17,128 bases of DNA from an uncultured Eubacteriales bacterium (GCA_900552015.1 URXY01000043.1:1-17128), one strand, 5' to 3'. Positions 6,317 through 14,734 are shown, counted from the stretch's first letter. The notes: generated by a model not told the origin, from the sequence alone. Translations and numbers: made by a program.

Positions 6317-6657
6317 CGGTTTTCTCTCACCAGTCTCTTTTTCTCGCGCTTCGTCTCCACCATGTGGCGGATGGCGGCGACGGGGTGATAGAAGATCATC
6401 CGCGGGCCGGAAAAGCGCATCACAACGCGAATTTTTTCGCGCATGTCGGGTTTGTAGCAGTGCACGCGGCAGTTAACGCAGAAGGTCTTCGTCTCCATGA
6501 ACGGACAGTGCTCGGAGCGGGCGCGGGCGTAGTCGTTCAGCGCCGCGCACTCGGGACAGAGCGCACCGCTTGTGTGGTGATCGCGGCGGCAGTAGAGGGC
6601 GATCATCTGCGAGACCATTTTCTTTTCGCGCTCGCGCTTGGTTTCGACGCTCGCCAT
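6313..6657 (-). CDS. YgbA-family cysteine-rich protein ('nitrous oxide-stimulated promoter' family)
   Basis: 114 residues, soluble and basic. Seven cysteines lie at 23, 34, 37, 51, 60, 63 and 67, in the pattern ALCPEC, CPF, CVNCRVHCYKP. The segment HCYKPDMREKIRVVMRFSGPRM is the conserved core of PF11756, represented by E. coli YgbA. ygbA of E. coli belongs to the NsrR nitric-oxide regulon; that is known for the enterobacterial gene and not shown here. The cysteine array could hold zinc or an iron-sulfur cluster (inference). The ABC-gene stop and this ATG overlap as TGATG, and the ribosome site GGGAGG lies inside the last codons of the ABC gene, so expression is tied to the exporter. Confidence 0.9.
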   Translation of the reverse strand: MASVETKREREKKMVSQMIALYCRRDHHTSGALCPECAALNDYARARSEHCPFMETKTFCVNCRVHCYKPDMREKIRVVMRFSGPRMIFYHPVAAIRHMVETKREKKRLVRENR

Positions 6658-8315
6658 CAGCTCATCCTCCCGTGCTCGACGGAGTAGACCGTGTCGGCGA
6701 TGCGCATGGTGGACGCGCGGTGCGACACGAGCACGACGGTCTTACCCTCGCGCTGCTCGTGCAGCGATTTTAAGATGACCGCCTCGTTCAAGCTGTCGAG
6801 ATTGCTCGTCGGCTCGTCAAGGAGCATCAGCGGCGCGTCGTGCAGGAAGGCGCGGGCCAGGCCGAGGCGCTGGCGCTCGCCGCCGGAGAGCGTGCCGCCA
6901 AGCTCGCCGACAGGTGTGTCGTAGCCCTGCGGCAGCGTCATGATGAAGTCGTGCACGGCGGCCTTTTTGCAGGCCGCGATGATCTCATCGTCCGTCGCGT
7001 TGAGCTTCGCGATACGGAGGTTATTTTTGATGCTGTCGTGGAAGAGATGCGTCTCCTGCGTGACGAAGCTCTCCATCTCGCGCAGGTTCCCCGTGTTGAT
7101 GCGGGAAACGTCGGTGTCCGACAGGCGGACACGGCCCTTCTGCACATCCCAGAAGCGCATCAGGAGCTTTAAGAGCGTCGATTTTCCGCTGCCACTGCGG
7201 CCCACAATGCCGACGACGCTCCCCTCCGGGAAGCGGACGGAAACGTCGGAGAGAATGTCCTCCCCGCCGTAGGAGAACGTGACGTGCTCGGCCTCCGCGC
7301 CGGTAAATTCGACCCCTTTCTGTCCGGTGACCTCGTCGACCACGGGTTCTTCATCCAGAATGTCGAGTACGCGGTTGCCCGCGGCGAAGGTGTTTTGCAA
7401 CGTCGCACCGAGATTTGCCAGCGCGACCGTGGGGCCGAACGACGAGAACAGCGCAAGGGCCGCAATGAGCGCCCCGTCGAACGTCAGCTCTCCACGCTGC
7501 ACCAGCGCCGCGGAAGAAACCAGCATTGCAAGGTCGAAGAGCAAAATGGCCGTGTTCGTGATGCCCATGTTCTGGCCCGTGAGACGCTTGAGCTTGGCTT
7601 CCTCTTTGGATAGCGCATCGGTGCGCGCATCCATCTCGGCGCAGCGCTCTGCGCCGCGGTCATACTGAATGGTCTCGTTCAGGCCGCGCAGGCTGTCGAG
7701 CACGAAGGCCGACAGCGCGCCCGACTCCGTGCGGAATCGCATCCCCGTATCGTCCGAGCGGCGGGACGTGATGAGCGGGATGACCACGCCGACGCAGACG
7801 TAAGCCGCGAGTGCCAGAAGGCCAAGCAACGCGTGATAATGCCCGATGAACAGACACATGATGAGTGTGAACAGCGCCGCGATGGCCGCGGGCGAGATCG
7901 TGTGCGCGTAGAAGACCTCGAGCAGCTCAATGTCCGACATGATGACGGAGATGAGGTCGCCGCGGTCGCGGCCCTCGAGCTTCGCGGGGCAGAGACGGCG
8001 CAGCGCGCGGAAGACCTTGTCGCGGATCAGCGCAAGCAGCTTGAAGGCGATGAAGTGGTTGCAGGACTGCTCGGCGTAGCGGAAGATGCCGCGCACGAGC
8101 GCGAAGAGCAGCACACAGACGAACGTCGTCTTGAGCGCGACGGGCGTTGCGAAGCCGAGCAGGTCAAGCACGGCAAAGCCGCCGAAGATCGTGATGAACG
8201 CGGCGCAGAGGTGGCCGACAAGGCCCATCAAAATGGCGAGCACCATGTAGCCGCTCAGAGGCTTCACGAGCCCGATGAGCCTCGCCATGACGGTAAAACC
8301 GCTTCTTTTTTTCAT
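6657..8315 (-). CDS. ABC exporter half-transporter, CydC-like
   Basis: 552 residues from the ATG at 8315 (MKKRSGF), which has a purine-rich GGAGAGGGGG site; a longer in-frame start at 8363 would run into the upstream gene. The membrane domain has about six helices (residues 15-310). The ATPase domain has Walker A GRSGSGKST (372-380), Q-loop Gln420, signature LSGGE (476-480), Walker B LMLLDEPTS (496-504) and H-loop His532. All key residues are present, so both ATP sites of the heterodimer may be active. It resembles CydC (COG4987), whose enterobacterial pair with CydD exports cysteine and glutathione and is needed for cytochrome bd assembly. Substrate here is unproven, and no cydAB is in view. 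Its start overlaps the CydD-like stop (ATGA). Confidence 0.88.
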   Translation of the reverse strand: MKKRSGFTVMARLIGLVKPLSGYMVLAILMGLVGHLCAAFITIFGGFAVLDLLGFATPVALKTTFVCVLLFALVRGIFRYAEQSCNHFIAFKLLALIRDKVFRALRRLCPAKLEGRDRGDLISVIMSDIELLEVFYAHTISPAAIAALFTLIMCLFIGHYHALLGLLALAAYVCVGVVIPLITSRRSDDTGMRFRTESGALSAFVLDSLRGLNETIQYDRGAERCAEMDARTDALSKEEAKLKRLTGQNMGITNTAILLFDLAMLVSSAALVQRGELTFDGALIAALALFSSFGPTVALANLGATLQNTFAAGNRVLDILDEEPVVDEVTGQKGVEFTGAEAEHVTFSYGGEDILSDVSVRFPEGSVVGIVGRSGSGKSTLLKLLMRFWDVQKGRVRLSDTDVSRINTGNLREMESFVTQETHLFHDSIKNNLRIAKLNATDDEIIAACKKAAVHDFIMTLPQGYDTPVGELGGTLSGGERQRLGLARAFLHDAPLMLLDEPTSNLDSLNEAVILKSLHEQREGKTVVLVSHRASTMRIADTVYSVEHGRMS

Positions 8316-10045
8316 TTTGCCGCCCCCTCTCCGTAGTGCTCCAACGCCTGCTGGGCCGACCACAGCGCAGCGTAAGCACCGCCCTGCTTCAAAAGCGCGT
8401 CGTGTGTGCCGTGCTGGACGATATTGCCACGCTCGAGCACGTAAATTTCATCCGACGCCGTGACGTTCGCCAAACGGTGCGAAATGAGCAGCACCGTCTT
8501 TCGCCCCGCGAGCGCGTGGATCTGCGCCATGATGTCGTTCTCGCTCTCAACGTCGATGTTCGACGTTGCCTCATCGAAGATGTACACCGGGCTGTCGTGC
8601 AGCAGCGCGCGGGCGAGCGCAAGGCGCTGGCGCTGACCGCCCGAAAGGTTTTCGCCGCGCTCGGAAAGTTGGGTGTCGAGCCCTGCCTCACTCTTGAGGA
8701 AGTCCGCGAGGTCGACCTGCGTGAGCGCGCACCAAAGCTCATCGTCGCTTGCGTCGGGCTTGCCCATCAGCAGATCGTCACGCACCGTACCCTTGAAGAG
8801 GTAGCTCTGGTGGCTGACGTAGGTGACGCGGCGCATCAGGCTCGCTTCCTCAATGCCGCGCAGCTCTGCGCCGCCGATGGTCACAGAGCCCGTGTAGCCC
8901 TTGTTCCGGCCCATCAAAAGCGCGGAGATCGTCGACTTGCCGCAGCCTGACTCGCCGACGAGCGAGACGAATTTGCCCTGCGGGATGGTCAGGTCGACAC
9001 CGTGCAGTATCTCGCGCTCCGGCTCATAGGAAAAGTGCAGGTCGCGGCAGACGATATCGCCCGCGGGGCAGTCGACACCGCCATGCGCGGGTTCAGGCAG
9101 GTCCAAAATGCGGAAAATTTTGTCGCTCGCGGCCATGCCGTTCATGGCGATGTGGAAAAACGAGCCGAGCTGGCGCATGGGGATGAAAAAGTCCGCTGCC
9201 AGCAGGATGATGAGCAGCGCGCCCGCAAGGTAGATATTCCCCGCGCGAAGCTGTGTTGCGGCCATGATGACACCGAGCGCCGCGCCGCCGTAGGCGATGA
9301 GGTCCATGATGGTGATGGAGTTGAGCTGCATCGTGAGGACCTTCATCGTGATCTTTCGGAACTTTTCCGCCTCGACGTTCATCTCGTCATTTTTGAACGC
9401 ATCGGCCTGATAGATCTTCAAAGTAGTCAGGCCCTGCAGATTTTCAAGGAACGTGTCGCCGAGCGCGGTGTACTGGCCCCAATATTTGGAGAGCAGCTTC
9501 TTCGCCCATGTCTGCACCGCCGCGATGGCGACAGGGATGAGGGGCACGCAGACGAGCAGCACGACTGCCGCCGGCACGCTCACGAAGCACAGCACGACGA
9601 ACAGCGTCAGCGGCGCGAGCATCGCATAGAAAAACTGCGGCAGATACGCCCCGAAGTACGTTTCGAGCTGGTCGACGCCCTCGACCGCGACCTGCACGAC
9701 CTCGGACGTCTTGACCTGCTCGGAATACGATGCACCAAGGCGCAGGAGCTTGTCGTAGATCGCGCCGCGCAGCGTCTTTTTGACCGCCTTGGACGAGAGA
9801 TATCCCATGCGCGACGCGCCGACGGTACAGCCGTATCGCACGGCGACAGCTGCAAGCGCGATCACGGCGGTCGTGACGATCTTACTCTGCGTCACCTCGC
9901 CTGCGTACAGCGCGGCGAGCAGCGCCGCCACAGCGCTCATCATCGCGATATTCGCACACAGCGAGCACCATTGCAGCGCCACGTTGCCCGCGATATAGCG
10001 TTTGCTCTCCGGCACGGTGCCGATGAGCCGTTTGTTGATCATCAT
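8312..10045 (-). CDS. ABC exporter half-transporter, CydD-like
   Basis: 577 residues, first gene of a four-gene operon. Six membrane helices span about 20-300, with the CydD-type segment GDTFLENLQGLTTLKIYQAD (196-215) conserved in COG4988 proteins. The ATPase domain has Walker A GESGCGKST (364-372), Q-loop Gln413, signature LSGGQ (467-471), Walker B VYIFDEATS (487-495) and H-loop His523. It should pair with the CydC-like product to form a heterodimeric exporter, by analogy for thiols or a related redox metabolite. Two adjacent ATG codons (10045 and 10042) compete for the start; AGGA stands 11 nt upstream of the first. General lipid or drug ABC exporters are the alternative reading, but the paired arrangement and motifs favour CydDC. 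Confidence 0.88.
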   Translation of the reverse strand: MMINKRLIGTVPESKRYIAGNVALQWCSLCANIAMMSAVAALLAALYAGEVTQSKIVTTAVIALAAVAVRYGCTVGASRMGYLSSKAVKKTLRGAIYDKLLRLGASYSEQVKTSEVVQVAVEGVDQLETYFGAYLPQFFYAMLAPLTLFVVLCFVSVPAAVVLLVCVPLIPVAIAAVQTWAKKLLSKYWGQYTALGDTFLENLQGLTTLKIYQADAFKNDEMNVEAEKFRKITMKVLTMQLNSITIMDLIAYGGAALGVIMAATQLRAGNIYLAGALLIILLAADFFIPMRQLGSFFHIAMNGMAASDKIFRILDLPEPAHGGVDCPAGDIVCRDLHFSYEPEREILHGVDLTIPQGKFVSLVGESGCGKSTISALLMGRNKGYTGSVTIGGAELRGIEEASLMRRVTYVSHQSYLFKGTVRDDLLMGKPDASDDELWCALTQVDLADFLKSEAGLDTQLSERGENLSGGQRQRLALARALLHDSPVYIFDEATSNIDVESENDIMAQIHALAGRKTVLLISHRLANVTASDEIYVLERGNIVQHGTHDALLKQGGAYAALWSAQQALEHYGEGAAK

Positions 10046-10095
10046 AAGAGAAACATTCCTGCCTTTCTTTCACTGATTCAGTTAGAGAAGGCGAA

Positions 10096-10119
10096 CCGCC
10101 GGTCGAAAACGGCCGACGG
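10096..10119 (-). promoter_or_regulatory. Hairpin at the 5' end of the CydDC-like operon mRNA
   Basis: Ten-base arms (10119-10110 and 10105-10096 on the minus strand) pair with one wobble and one mismatch around a TTTT loop. It would lie within a few bases of the expected transcription start and may protect the 5' end or act as a regulatory structure. Confidence 0.4.
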
Positions 10120-10131
10120 ATACGACTATTT

Positions 10132-10160
10132 AAGATAGCATATCCGCCCAAATTGCGCAA
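10132..10160 (-). promoter_or_regulatory. Promoter of the CydDC-like operon
   Basis: Minus-strand -35 TTGCGC (10160-10155), a 17-bp spacer, and -10 TATCTT (10137-10132) with TGC before it (extended -10). The leader to the first ATG is about 80 nt. No obvious NO- or redox-regulator palindrome overlaps it. Confidence 0.75.
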
Positions 10161-10223
10161 GCGGGAAAATGCAGGAATGATGCAGGATAGAGGAACAAAA
10201 TAAACCTTTTTGCCACCTTGGGC

Positions 10224-10262
10224 AAAAAAGAGGAGAAAGGGCTGTTTTGGCCCTTTCTCCTC
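10224..10262 (-). terminator. Rho-independent terminator of ftsH
   Basis: A perfect 13-bp stem (10230-10242 with 10250-10262) and a 7-base loop are followed on the minus strand by six T (10229-10224). It lies 18 bp after the ftsH stop and insulates the CydDC-like operon promoter downstream. Confidence 0.96.
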
Positions 10263-10280
10263 TGCATAGTTCAACTGCCT

Positions 10281-12104
10281 TTACTGCGCGTTCAGAATGT
10301 GCATAAACTCTTCGCCCGTGATGGTCTCCTTCTCGTAGAGGTACTTTGCCAGCTCATCGAGCTTCGCGCGGTTCTCGGTGAGGATGTTCACAGCCTTTTC
10401 GTGCTGCGCTTTCACCAGTTCCACAACGCGCTGGTCGATCTTCGTCTGCGTCTCAGCAGAGCACGCAAGCGACGCGTCGCCGCCGAGGTACTGATTGTTG
10501 ACCGTTTCAAGCGCGACCATGTCGAAGTCGTCGCTCATGCCGTAGCGCGTGATCATCGCGCGGGCGAGCTTCGTCGCCTGCTCGATATCGTTCGACGCGC
10601 CGGTCGTGACGGAGTGGAACACGACCTCCTCCGCGGCGCGGCCGCCGGTCAGCGTGGCGATCTTGTTCTCCATCTCGGTTTTGCTCATGAGATAATGGTT
10701 GCCCTCTTCGACCTGCATCGTGTAGCCCAGCGCGCCCGAGGTGCGCGGCACAATGGTGATCTTCTGCACGGGGGCGGAGTGCGTCTGCATCGCCGCCACG
10801 AGCGCGTGGCCGATCTCGTGGTAGGAGACGATCTTCTTCTCCTCGTCGGTCATGATGGCGTTCTTCTTCTGGTAGCCCGCGATGACGACCTCGATGCTTT
10901 CCTCAAGGTCTGCCTGCGTGGCAAAGCGGCGGCCGTCGCGCACGGCGCGCAGCGCCGCTTCGTTCACAATGTTGGCAAGCTCCGCGCCGGAAGCGCCGGA
11001 GGCCATGCGCGCGATCTTGTTGAAGTCGACGTCCTCGGCGACCTTGATCTTCTTCGCGTGGACCTGCAAAATGGCCTCGCGTCCCTTGAGGTCGGGCAGC
11101 TCCACCGGCACGCGGCGGTCGAAGCGGCCCGGGCGCGTGAGCGCGGGGTCAAGGGATTCGGGGCGGTTCGTGGCGGCGAGGATGATGACACCATTGTTGC
11201 CCTCGAAGCCATCCATTTCGGTGAGAAGCTGGTTTAAGGTCTGCTCGCGCTCGTCGTTGCCGCCGTACTGGCCGCCGCTGCGCTTCTGGCCGATGGCGTC
11301 GATCTCGTCGATGAAGACGATACAGGGGGCCTTCTCCTTGGCCTGCTTGAAGAGGTCACGCACCTTGCTCGCGCCCATGCCGACGAACATTTCGACAAAT
11401 TCCGAGCCGGACATCGAGAAGAACGGCACATTCGCCTCGCCGGCGACCGCCTTGGCAAGCATCGTTTTACCGGTTCCCGGAGGGCCGACGAGCAGGATGC
11501 CCTTGGGCATCGACGCGCCGATCTCCTGATACTTGCTGGGGTCGTGCAGGTAGTTGACGACCTCGGTGAGGTTCTCCTTGGCCTCATCCTCGCCCGCGAC
11601 ATCGTCAAACTTGATGCCCTCGGCGGACTTGACGTACACCTTGGCGTTGGACTTGCCCATATTGAACATCATGGAGTTGCCTCCGCCGCCCATCTTCTCC
11701 ATCATCTTGCGCGACATATACTGTCCCAGCGCGACAAAGATGATGATGGGCAGCACCCAGGCGAGAATGCTGACGAGCGTGGACGTCTGCTCGATCTCCT
11801 CACCCGTGGTGGAGACGCCCGCGTCCAGCAGGCGCTGCACCAAACCGTCGTCAGGCACCATTGCCGTCTTGTAGACGGTCTTTTCATCGCTGCTGGTGAA
11901 GAGAATGCGGTTGGACTGCTCCTGGATATCGACCTTGCCGACCTCGCCCTGTTCGGTCATGGTGACAAAGGTGTTGTAGTCCACATCTTTGATCTGATGC
12001 TCCGCGATCCACGGCATGGCGATGAAGTTGAAGAGCATCACGAGCAGCATCGCGACAAAGTAATAGTACAGCAGCGGCTTTTTCGGGGACTTGACTTCAT
12101 TCAT
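10281..12104 (-). CDS. ftsH: ATP-dependent zinc metalloprotease FtsH
   Basis: 607 residues from the ATG at 12104, with AAGGAG upstream; an in-frame ATG at 12191 would add 29 atypical residues. Order: membrane helix 11-31, extracytoplasmic domain 32-110, helix 111-129, AAA+ module, then protease. Walker A GPPGTGKT (207-214), pore loop FVG (240-242), Walker B FIDEID (264-269), second region of homology with arginine fingers Arg327 and Arg330, zinc motif HEIGH (429-433) and third ligand Asp506 are all intact. The hexamer extracts and degrades membrane and short-lived cytosolic proteins. The C-terminus is short, ending soon after the protease domain, as in many clostridia. It is monocistronic; the usual partners tilS and hpt are not adjacent. 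Confidence 0.98.
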   Translation of the reverse strand: MNEVKSPKKPLLYYYFVAMLLVMLFNFIAMPWIAEHQIKDVDYNTFVTMTEQGEVGKVDIQEQSNRILFTSSDEKTVYKTAMVPDDGLVQRLLDAGVSTTGEEIEQTSTLVSILAWVLPIIIFVALGQYMSRKMMEKMGGGGNSMMFNMGKSNAKVYVKSAEGIKFDDVAGEDEAKENLTEVVNYLHDPSKYQEIGASMPKGILLVGPPGTGKTMLAKAVAGEANVPFFSMSGSEFVEMFVGMGASKVRDLFKQAKEKAPCIVFIDEIDAIGQKRSGGQYGGNDEREQTLNQLLTEMDGFEGNNGVIILAATNRPESLDPALTRPGRFDRRVPVELPDLKGREAILQVHAKKIKVAEDVDFNKIARMASGASGAELANIVNEAALRAVRDGRRFATQADLEESIEVVIAGYQKKNAIMTDEEKKIVSYHEIGHALVAAMQTHSAPVQKITIVPRTSGALGYTMQVEEGNHYLMSKTEMENKIATLTGGRAAEEVVFHSVTTGASNDIEQATKLARAMITRYGMSDDFDMVALETVNNQYLGGDASLACSAETQTKIDQRVVELVKAQHEKAVNILTENRAKLDELAKYLYEKETITGEEFMHILNAQ

Positions 12105-12261
12105 GGGATACCTATCTCCTTTTCCTGAAAATTTTCCTTCGATCGGCCGCTTTTTTGACGCATCACATGACAAATGGGGAAAAATGAACATAGCGAAAAC
12201 CGAAGGTTTTTGTTACGCTGGTAGCGCAGGGTGAAAAATGCCCCGCATGAAATTAAGATGC

Positions 12262-12290
12262 AGTATAGCACGGTGATTTTCGCTTGTCCA
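12262..12290 (-). promoter_or_regulatory. Promoter of ftsH
   Basis: Minus-strand -35 TGGACA (12290-12285), a 17-bp spacer, and -10 TATACT (12267-12262) with TGC before it. The leader is long (about 150 nt) and contains small hairpins, for example AAAACC/GGTTTT near 12197-12211. No clear CtsR or heat-shock CIRCE box is seen. Confidence 0.85.
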
Positions 12291-12304
12291 GCGGGCGAGA
12301 CAAG
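12283..12304. repeat. Inverted repeat CTTGTC-N10-GACAAG over the ftsH -35 box
   Basis: Two perfect 6-bp arms (12283-12288 and 12299-12304) lie in the 145-bp divergent gap (12192-12336). The left arm covers most of the ftsH -35 hexamer, and the right arm lies just upstream of the hydrolase ribosome site. A regulator bound here could affect both genes; this is inference. Confidence 0.45.
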
Positions 12305-12336
12305 TGTTTACAGTTTAGATACAAGGAGGATGAAAC

Positions 12337-13317
12337 ATGAAAAAAGGAACGAAGGCCGCGATAGCCGTTTCCGCTGCGGCAGCCGTTTACGGCGTGGCGG
12401 CGTATGGCGCGACAAAGGCGCTGATGGACGTGGCGATGAAGCGGGACCTGCCGCAGCGCTTCCGCGGCAAGGGCGCTCACCTGACCGGCGAGCGCGAGGA
12501 CGAGGGCTATCGCGCTTCTCAGCGCGAGGCGGCGCAGAAGCTCGGCACCTCGCACACCGAGACGGTGCTGCTGCGCAGCCGTGAGGGGCTCACGCTCGTG
12601 GGCCACTTCCGCAAATGCGAAAACGCCGAACGCATCCTCATAGCCTTTCACGGCTGGCGCTCGGCGTGGTATCGGGATTTCGGGCTCCTTTCGGAGTTCT
12701 GGGAGGAGAAAAAGTGCAGTGTGCTCTATGTGGAGCAGCGCGCACAGAACGAGAGCGAGGGCGCGTATATCGGCTTCGGCCTCACCGAGCGCTACGACTG
12801 TCTCGACTGGGTGCACTGGGTCGTGGACCACTGCGGCAGCGACCTGCCCATCTATCTCACGGGAATCTCCATGGGTGCGACGACCGTGCTCATGGCTGCG
12901 GGCATGGGGCTGCCCGATGCAGTGCGCGGCGTGATCGCTGACTCGGCCTACACGTCCCCGCAGGATATCTGGCAGTACGTGATGGGCCACAACCTGCACC
13001 TGCCGACGCTGCTGGCGACGCCCATTGCTGACGGCATCTGCAAAAAGCGCCTCGCCGCGGGCGCGGGGAGCTGCTCCACGCTCGTCTCGCTCGCCGAGAC
13101 AGACGTACCGGTGCTGCTCATCCACGGCGAGGACGACCATTTCGTTCCGCTCAAGATGGCGCGCGAGAACCTGGCTGCCTGCCACTCTCCCTGTGAGTTG
13201 CTGGTCGTGCCCGGCGCGGACCACGCGATGAGCTATTATATGGATAAGGACACCTATGAAGAGGCTACGCGCCGCTTCTGGCAGCGCTGCGAGAGCGCGG
13301 AGAGCGGCGCGCGTTAA
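12337..13317 (+). CDS. Membrane-anchored alpha/beta hydrolase
   Basis: 326 residues; the start follows a strong site (AAGGAGG). Residues 6-28 are a hydrophobic alanine-rich segment that probably anchors the protein in the membrane with the hydrolase domain attached. The fold is recognisable from HGWRS (105-109, oxyanion side), the nucleophile elbow GISMG (Ser178), acid GEDDHFV (Asp266 or Asp267) and GADHAMSY (His296), making a complete Ser-Asp-His triad. It resembles COG1073/BEM46-like hydrolases, whose substrates are usually unknown esters or lipids; no specific activity can be assigned. It is divergent from ftsH, and its promoter could not be identified with confidence. The stop codon overlaps that of the MATE gene, and no terminator lies between them. 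Confidence 0.88.
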   Translation: MKKGTKAAIAVSAAAAVYGVAAYGATKALMDVAMKRDLPQRFRGKGAHLTGEREDEGYRASQREAAQKLGTSHTETVLLRSREGLTLVGHFRKCENAERILIAFHGWRSAWYRDFGLLSEFWEEKKCSVLYVEQRAQNESEGAYIGFGLTERYDCLDWVHWVVDHCGSDLPIYLTGISMGATTVLMAAGMGLPDAVRGVIADSAYTSPQDIWQYVMGHNLHLPTLLATPIADGICKKRLAAGAGSCSTLVSLAETDVPVLLIHGEDDHFVPLKMARENLAACHSPCELLVVPGADHAMSYYMDKDTYEEATRRFWQRCESAESGAR

Positions 13318-14702
13318 GCGTCGTTCTCCGTTTCCCGCTCGAACGAGGCGAAGCGCTTCGACGGGCGGTAGAGGAGCACGGTGCAGCAGATGAGCAGCGC
13401 CGTTGCGCCAAGGCTGACCGGGTAAACGGTCATGATGGTCTGGAAGGTCATGCTCTGCGGAAAGACGAACTTGACCCACGCGATGCGGATACCGCACACG
13501 CCGAGCATCGTCAAAACAGCGGGCACGAGCGAAATACCGAAGCCGCGCAGGTAGCCCGAGAGTATTTCATAAAAGAGCGAGAAGACATAGGCCGGCAAGA
13601 TCGTCGACAGGCGGACATAGCCGAGAGCGACGACGTCGGGATCGCTGTTGAAGATGGCGAGCAGCGGCTTTGCGAACAGCAGCACGACCGCAACGGCGAG
13701 GAACGTGGCGATGCCGTCCTCCAGAAGGCTGAGCTGCATCGTCTTTTTGCAGCGCTTGATCTGGCCTGCACCGTAGTTCTGGCCGACGAAGGTCGTGCAG
13801 GCCTGCGAGAAGGAATTGAGCACATCGTAGGCAAGTATCTCAATGTTGAACGCCGCGCTCGACGCCGCGATCACCACCGTGCCGAGGCTGTTGATGGCCG
13901 ACTGGATGACGATGTTGGCGACGGAGAACACCGCGCTCTGCACGCCCGCGGGAAGGCCGATGCTCAGGATGCGCTTCAAGCTCGTGCCGTCGATGCGGAG
14001 CAGCTTCCACTCCACACGCACGCACTTATCCGTGCGCGTGAGCCTGCGGTAGAGGAGAAACGCGCTGACGGCGTTGGCTGTGACCGTCGCGATGGCGACA
14101 CCGTTGACCGTCATATGCAGCACGATGACGAAAAAGAGGTTCAGCAGCACGTTCAGAACGCCGGAGATGGCGAGCGCCGCGAGCGGGACCTTCGTATCGC
14201 CGACGCTGCGGAAGATGGCCGCTTCAAAGTTATAGAGCAGGATGACCGGCATACCGAGCAGATAGATGCGCAGGTACATGAGCGCATAGGGGAATACATC
14301 GTCCGGCACGTTGAGCACGCTCAGAAGCGGTGCGGCGATGAACTGCCCGAGCAGCGAGACCACCGCGCCGCCGAGCACGGAGAACACGATCGACGTGTGG
14401 ACCGCGTGCTTGACCGCCTTTTCATCCCCGCAGCCGATAGCGGTGGCGATGACGACATTCGCGCCCAGCGCGATGCCGATGAAGAGGTTGACGATAAGGC
14501 CGATGATGGGACTGTTCGCGCCCACGGCCGCGACGGCCAGCGTGCGCGCATCGCCCGTGAAGTTGCCGACGATGGCGATATCCGAGGCGTTGAATAGCTG
14601 CTCCAGGATCGCTGTGGCCGCCACAGGCAGCGCAAAGAGCGGCAGCTTGTTCCAGATCGGACCATGAAGCATATCGATCTCGTGTTTTTTGACTTCTGCC
14701 AT
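13314..14702 (-). CDS. MATE-family multidrug/metabolite efflux pump
   Basis: 462 residues with about twelve membrane helices in two related halves, the normal MATE length. The N-terminus HGPIWNKLPLFALPVAATAILEQLFNASDIAIVGNF is characteristic of the family in clostridia, and the second half opens with the matching GLPAGVQSAVFSVANIVIQSAINSLG. MATE pumps export cationic drugs, dyes or metabolites using sodium or proton gradients; substrate is not predictable here. The ribosome site AAAGGAGGG lies about 12 nt before ATG, slightly far. The gene has its own promoter and an operator-like palindrome in the leader. It converges on the hydrolase with a 4-bp overlap, both TAA stops using the shared TTAA at 13314-13317. 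Confidence 0.95.
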   Translation of the reverse strand: MAEVKKHEIDMLHGPIWNKLPLFALPVAATAILEQLFNASDIAIVGNFTGDARTLAVAAVGANSPIIGLIVNLFIGIALGANVVIATAIGCGDEKAVKHAVHTSIVFSVLGGAVVSLLGQFIAAPLLSVLNVPDDVFPYALMYLRIYLLGMPVILLYNFEAAIFRSVGDTKVPLAALAISGVLNVLLNLFFVIVLHMTVNGVAIATVTANAVSAFLLYRRLTRTDKCVRVEWKLLRIDGTSLKRILSIGLPAGVQSAVFSVANIVIQSAINSLGTVVIAASSAAFNIEILAYDVLNSFSQACTTFVGQNYGAGQIKRCKKTMQLSLLEDGIATFLAVAVVLLFAKPLLAIFNSDPDVVALGYVRLSTILPAYVFSLFYEILSGYLRGFGISLVPAVLTMLGVCGIRIAWVKFVFPQSMTFQTIMTVYPVSLGATALLICCTVLLYRPSKRFASFERETENDA

Positions 14703-14734
14703 GAGGAAAAAAGGCCCTCCTTTATATAATATCG

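Noticed and set aside
9002..10138. 378-residue plus-strand open frame opposite the CydD-like gene
   Set aside because: Its composition (His/Asp/Arg/Gln-rich, no hydrophobic core) is that of an antisense shadow; the minus-strand ABC protein has every catalytic motif.
12284..12320. Plus-strand promoter for the hydrolase (TTGTCC with TTTACA or TTAGAT)
   Set aside because: The -10 candidates match at most about half the consensus, or need poor spacing, so no promoter is claimed.
12253..13497. 414-residue minus-strand open frame opposite the hydrolase
   Set aside because: It spans two real genes and the ftsH promoter, and the plus-strand hydrolase has a complete triad and a strong ribosome site.
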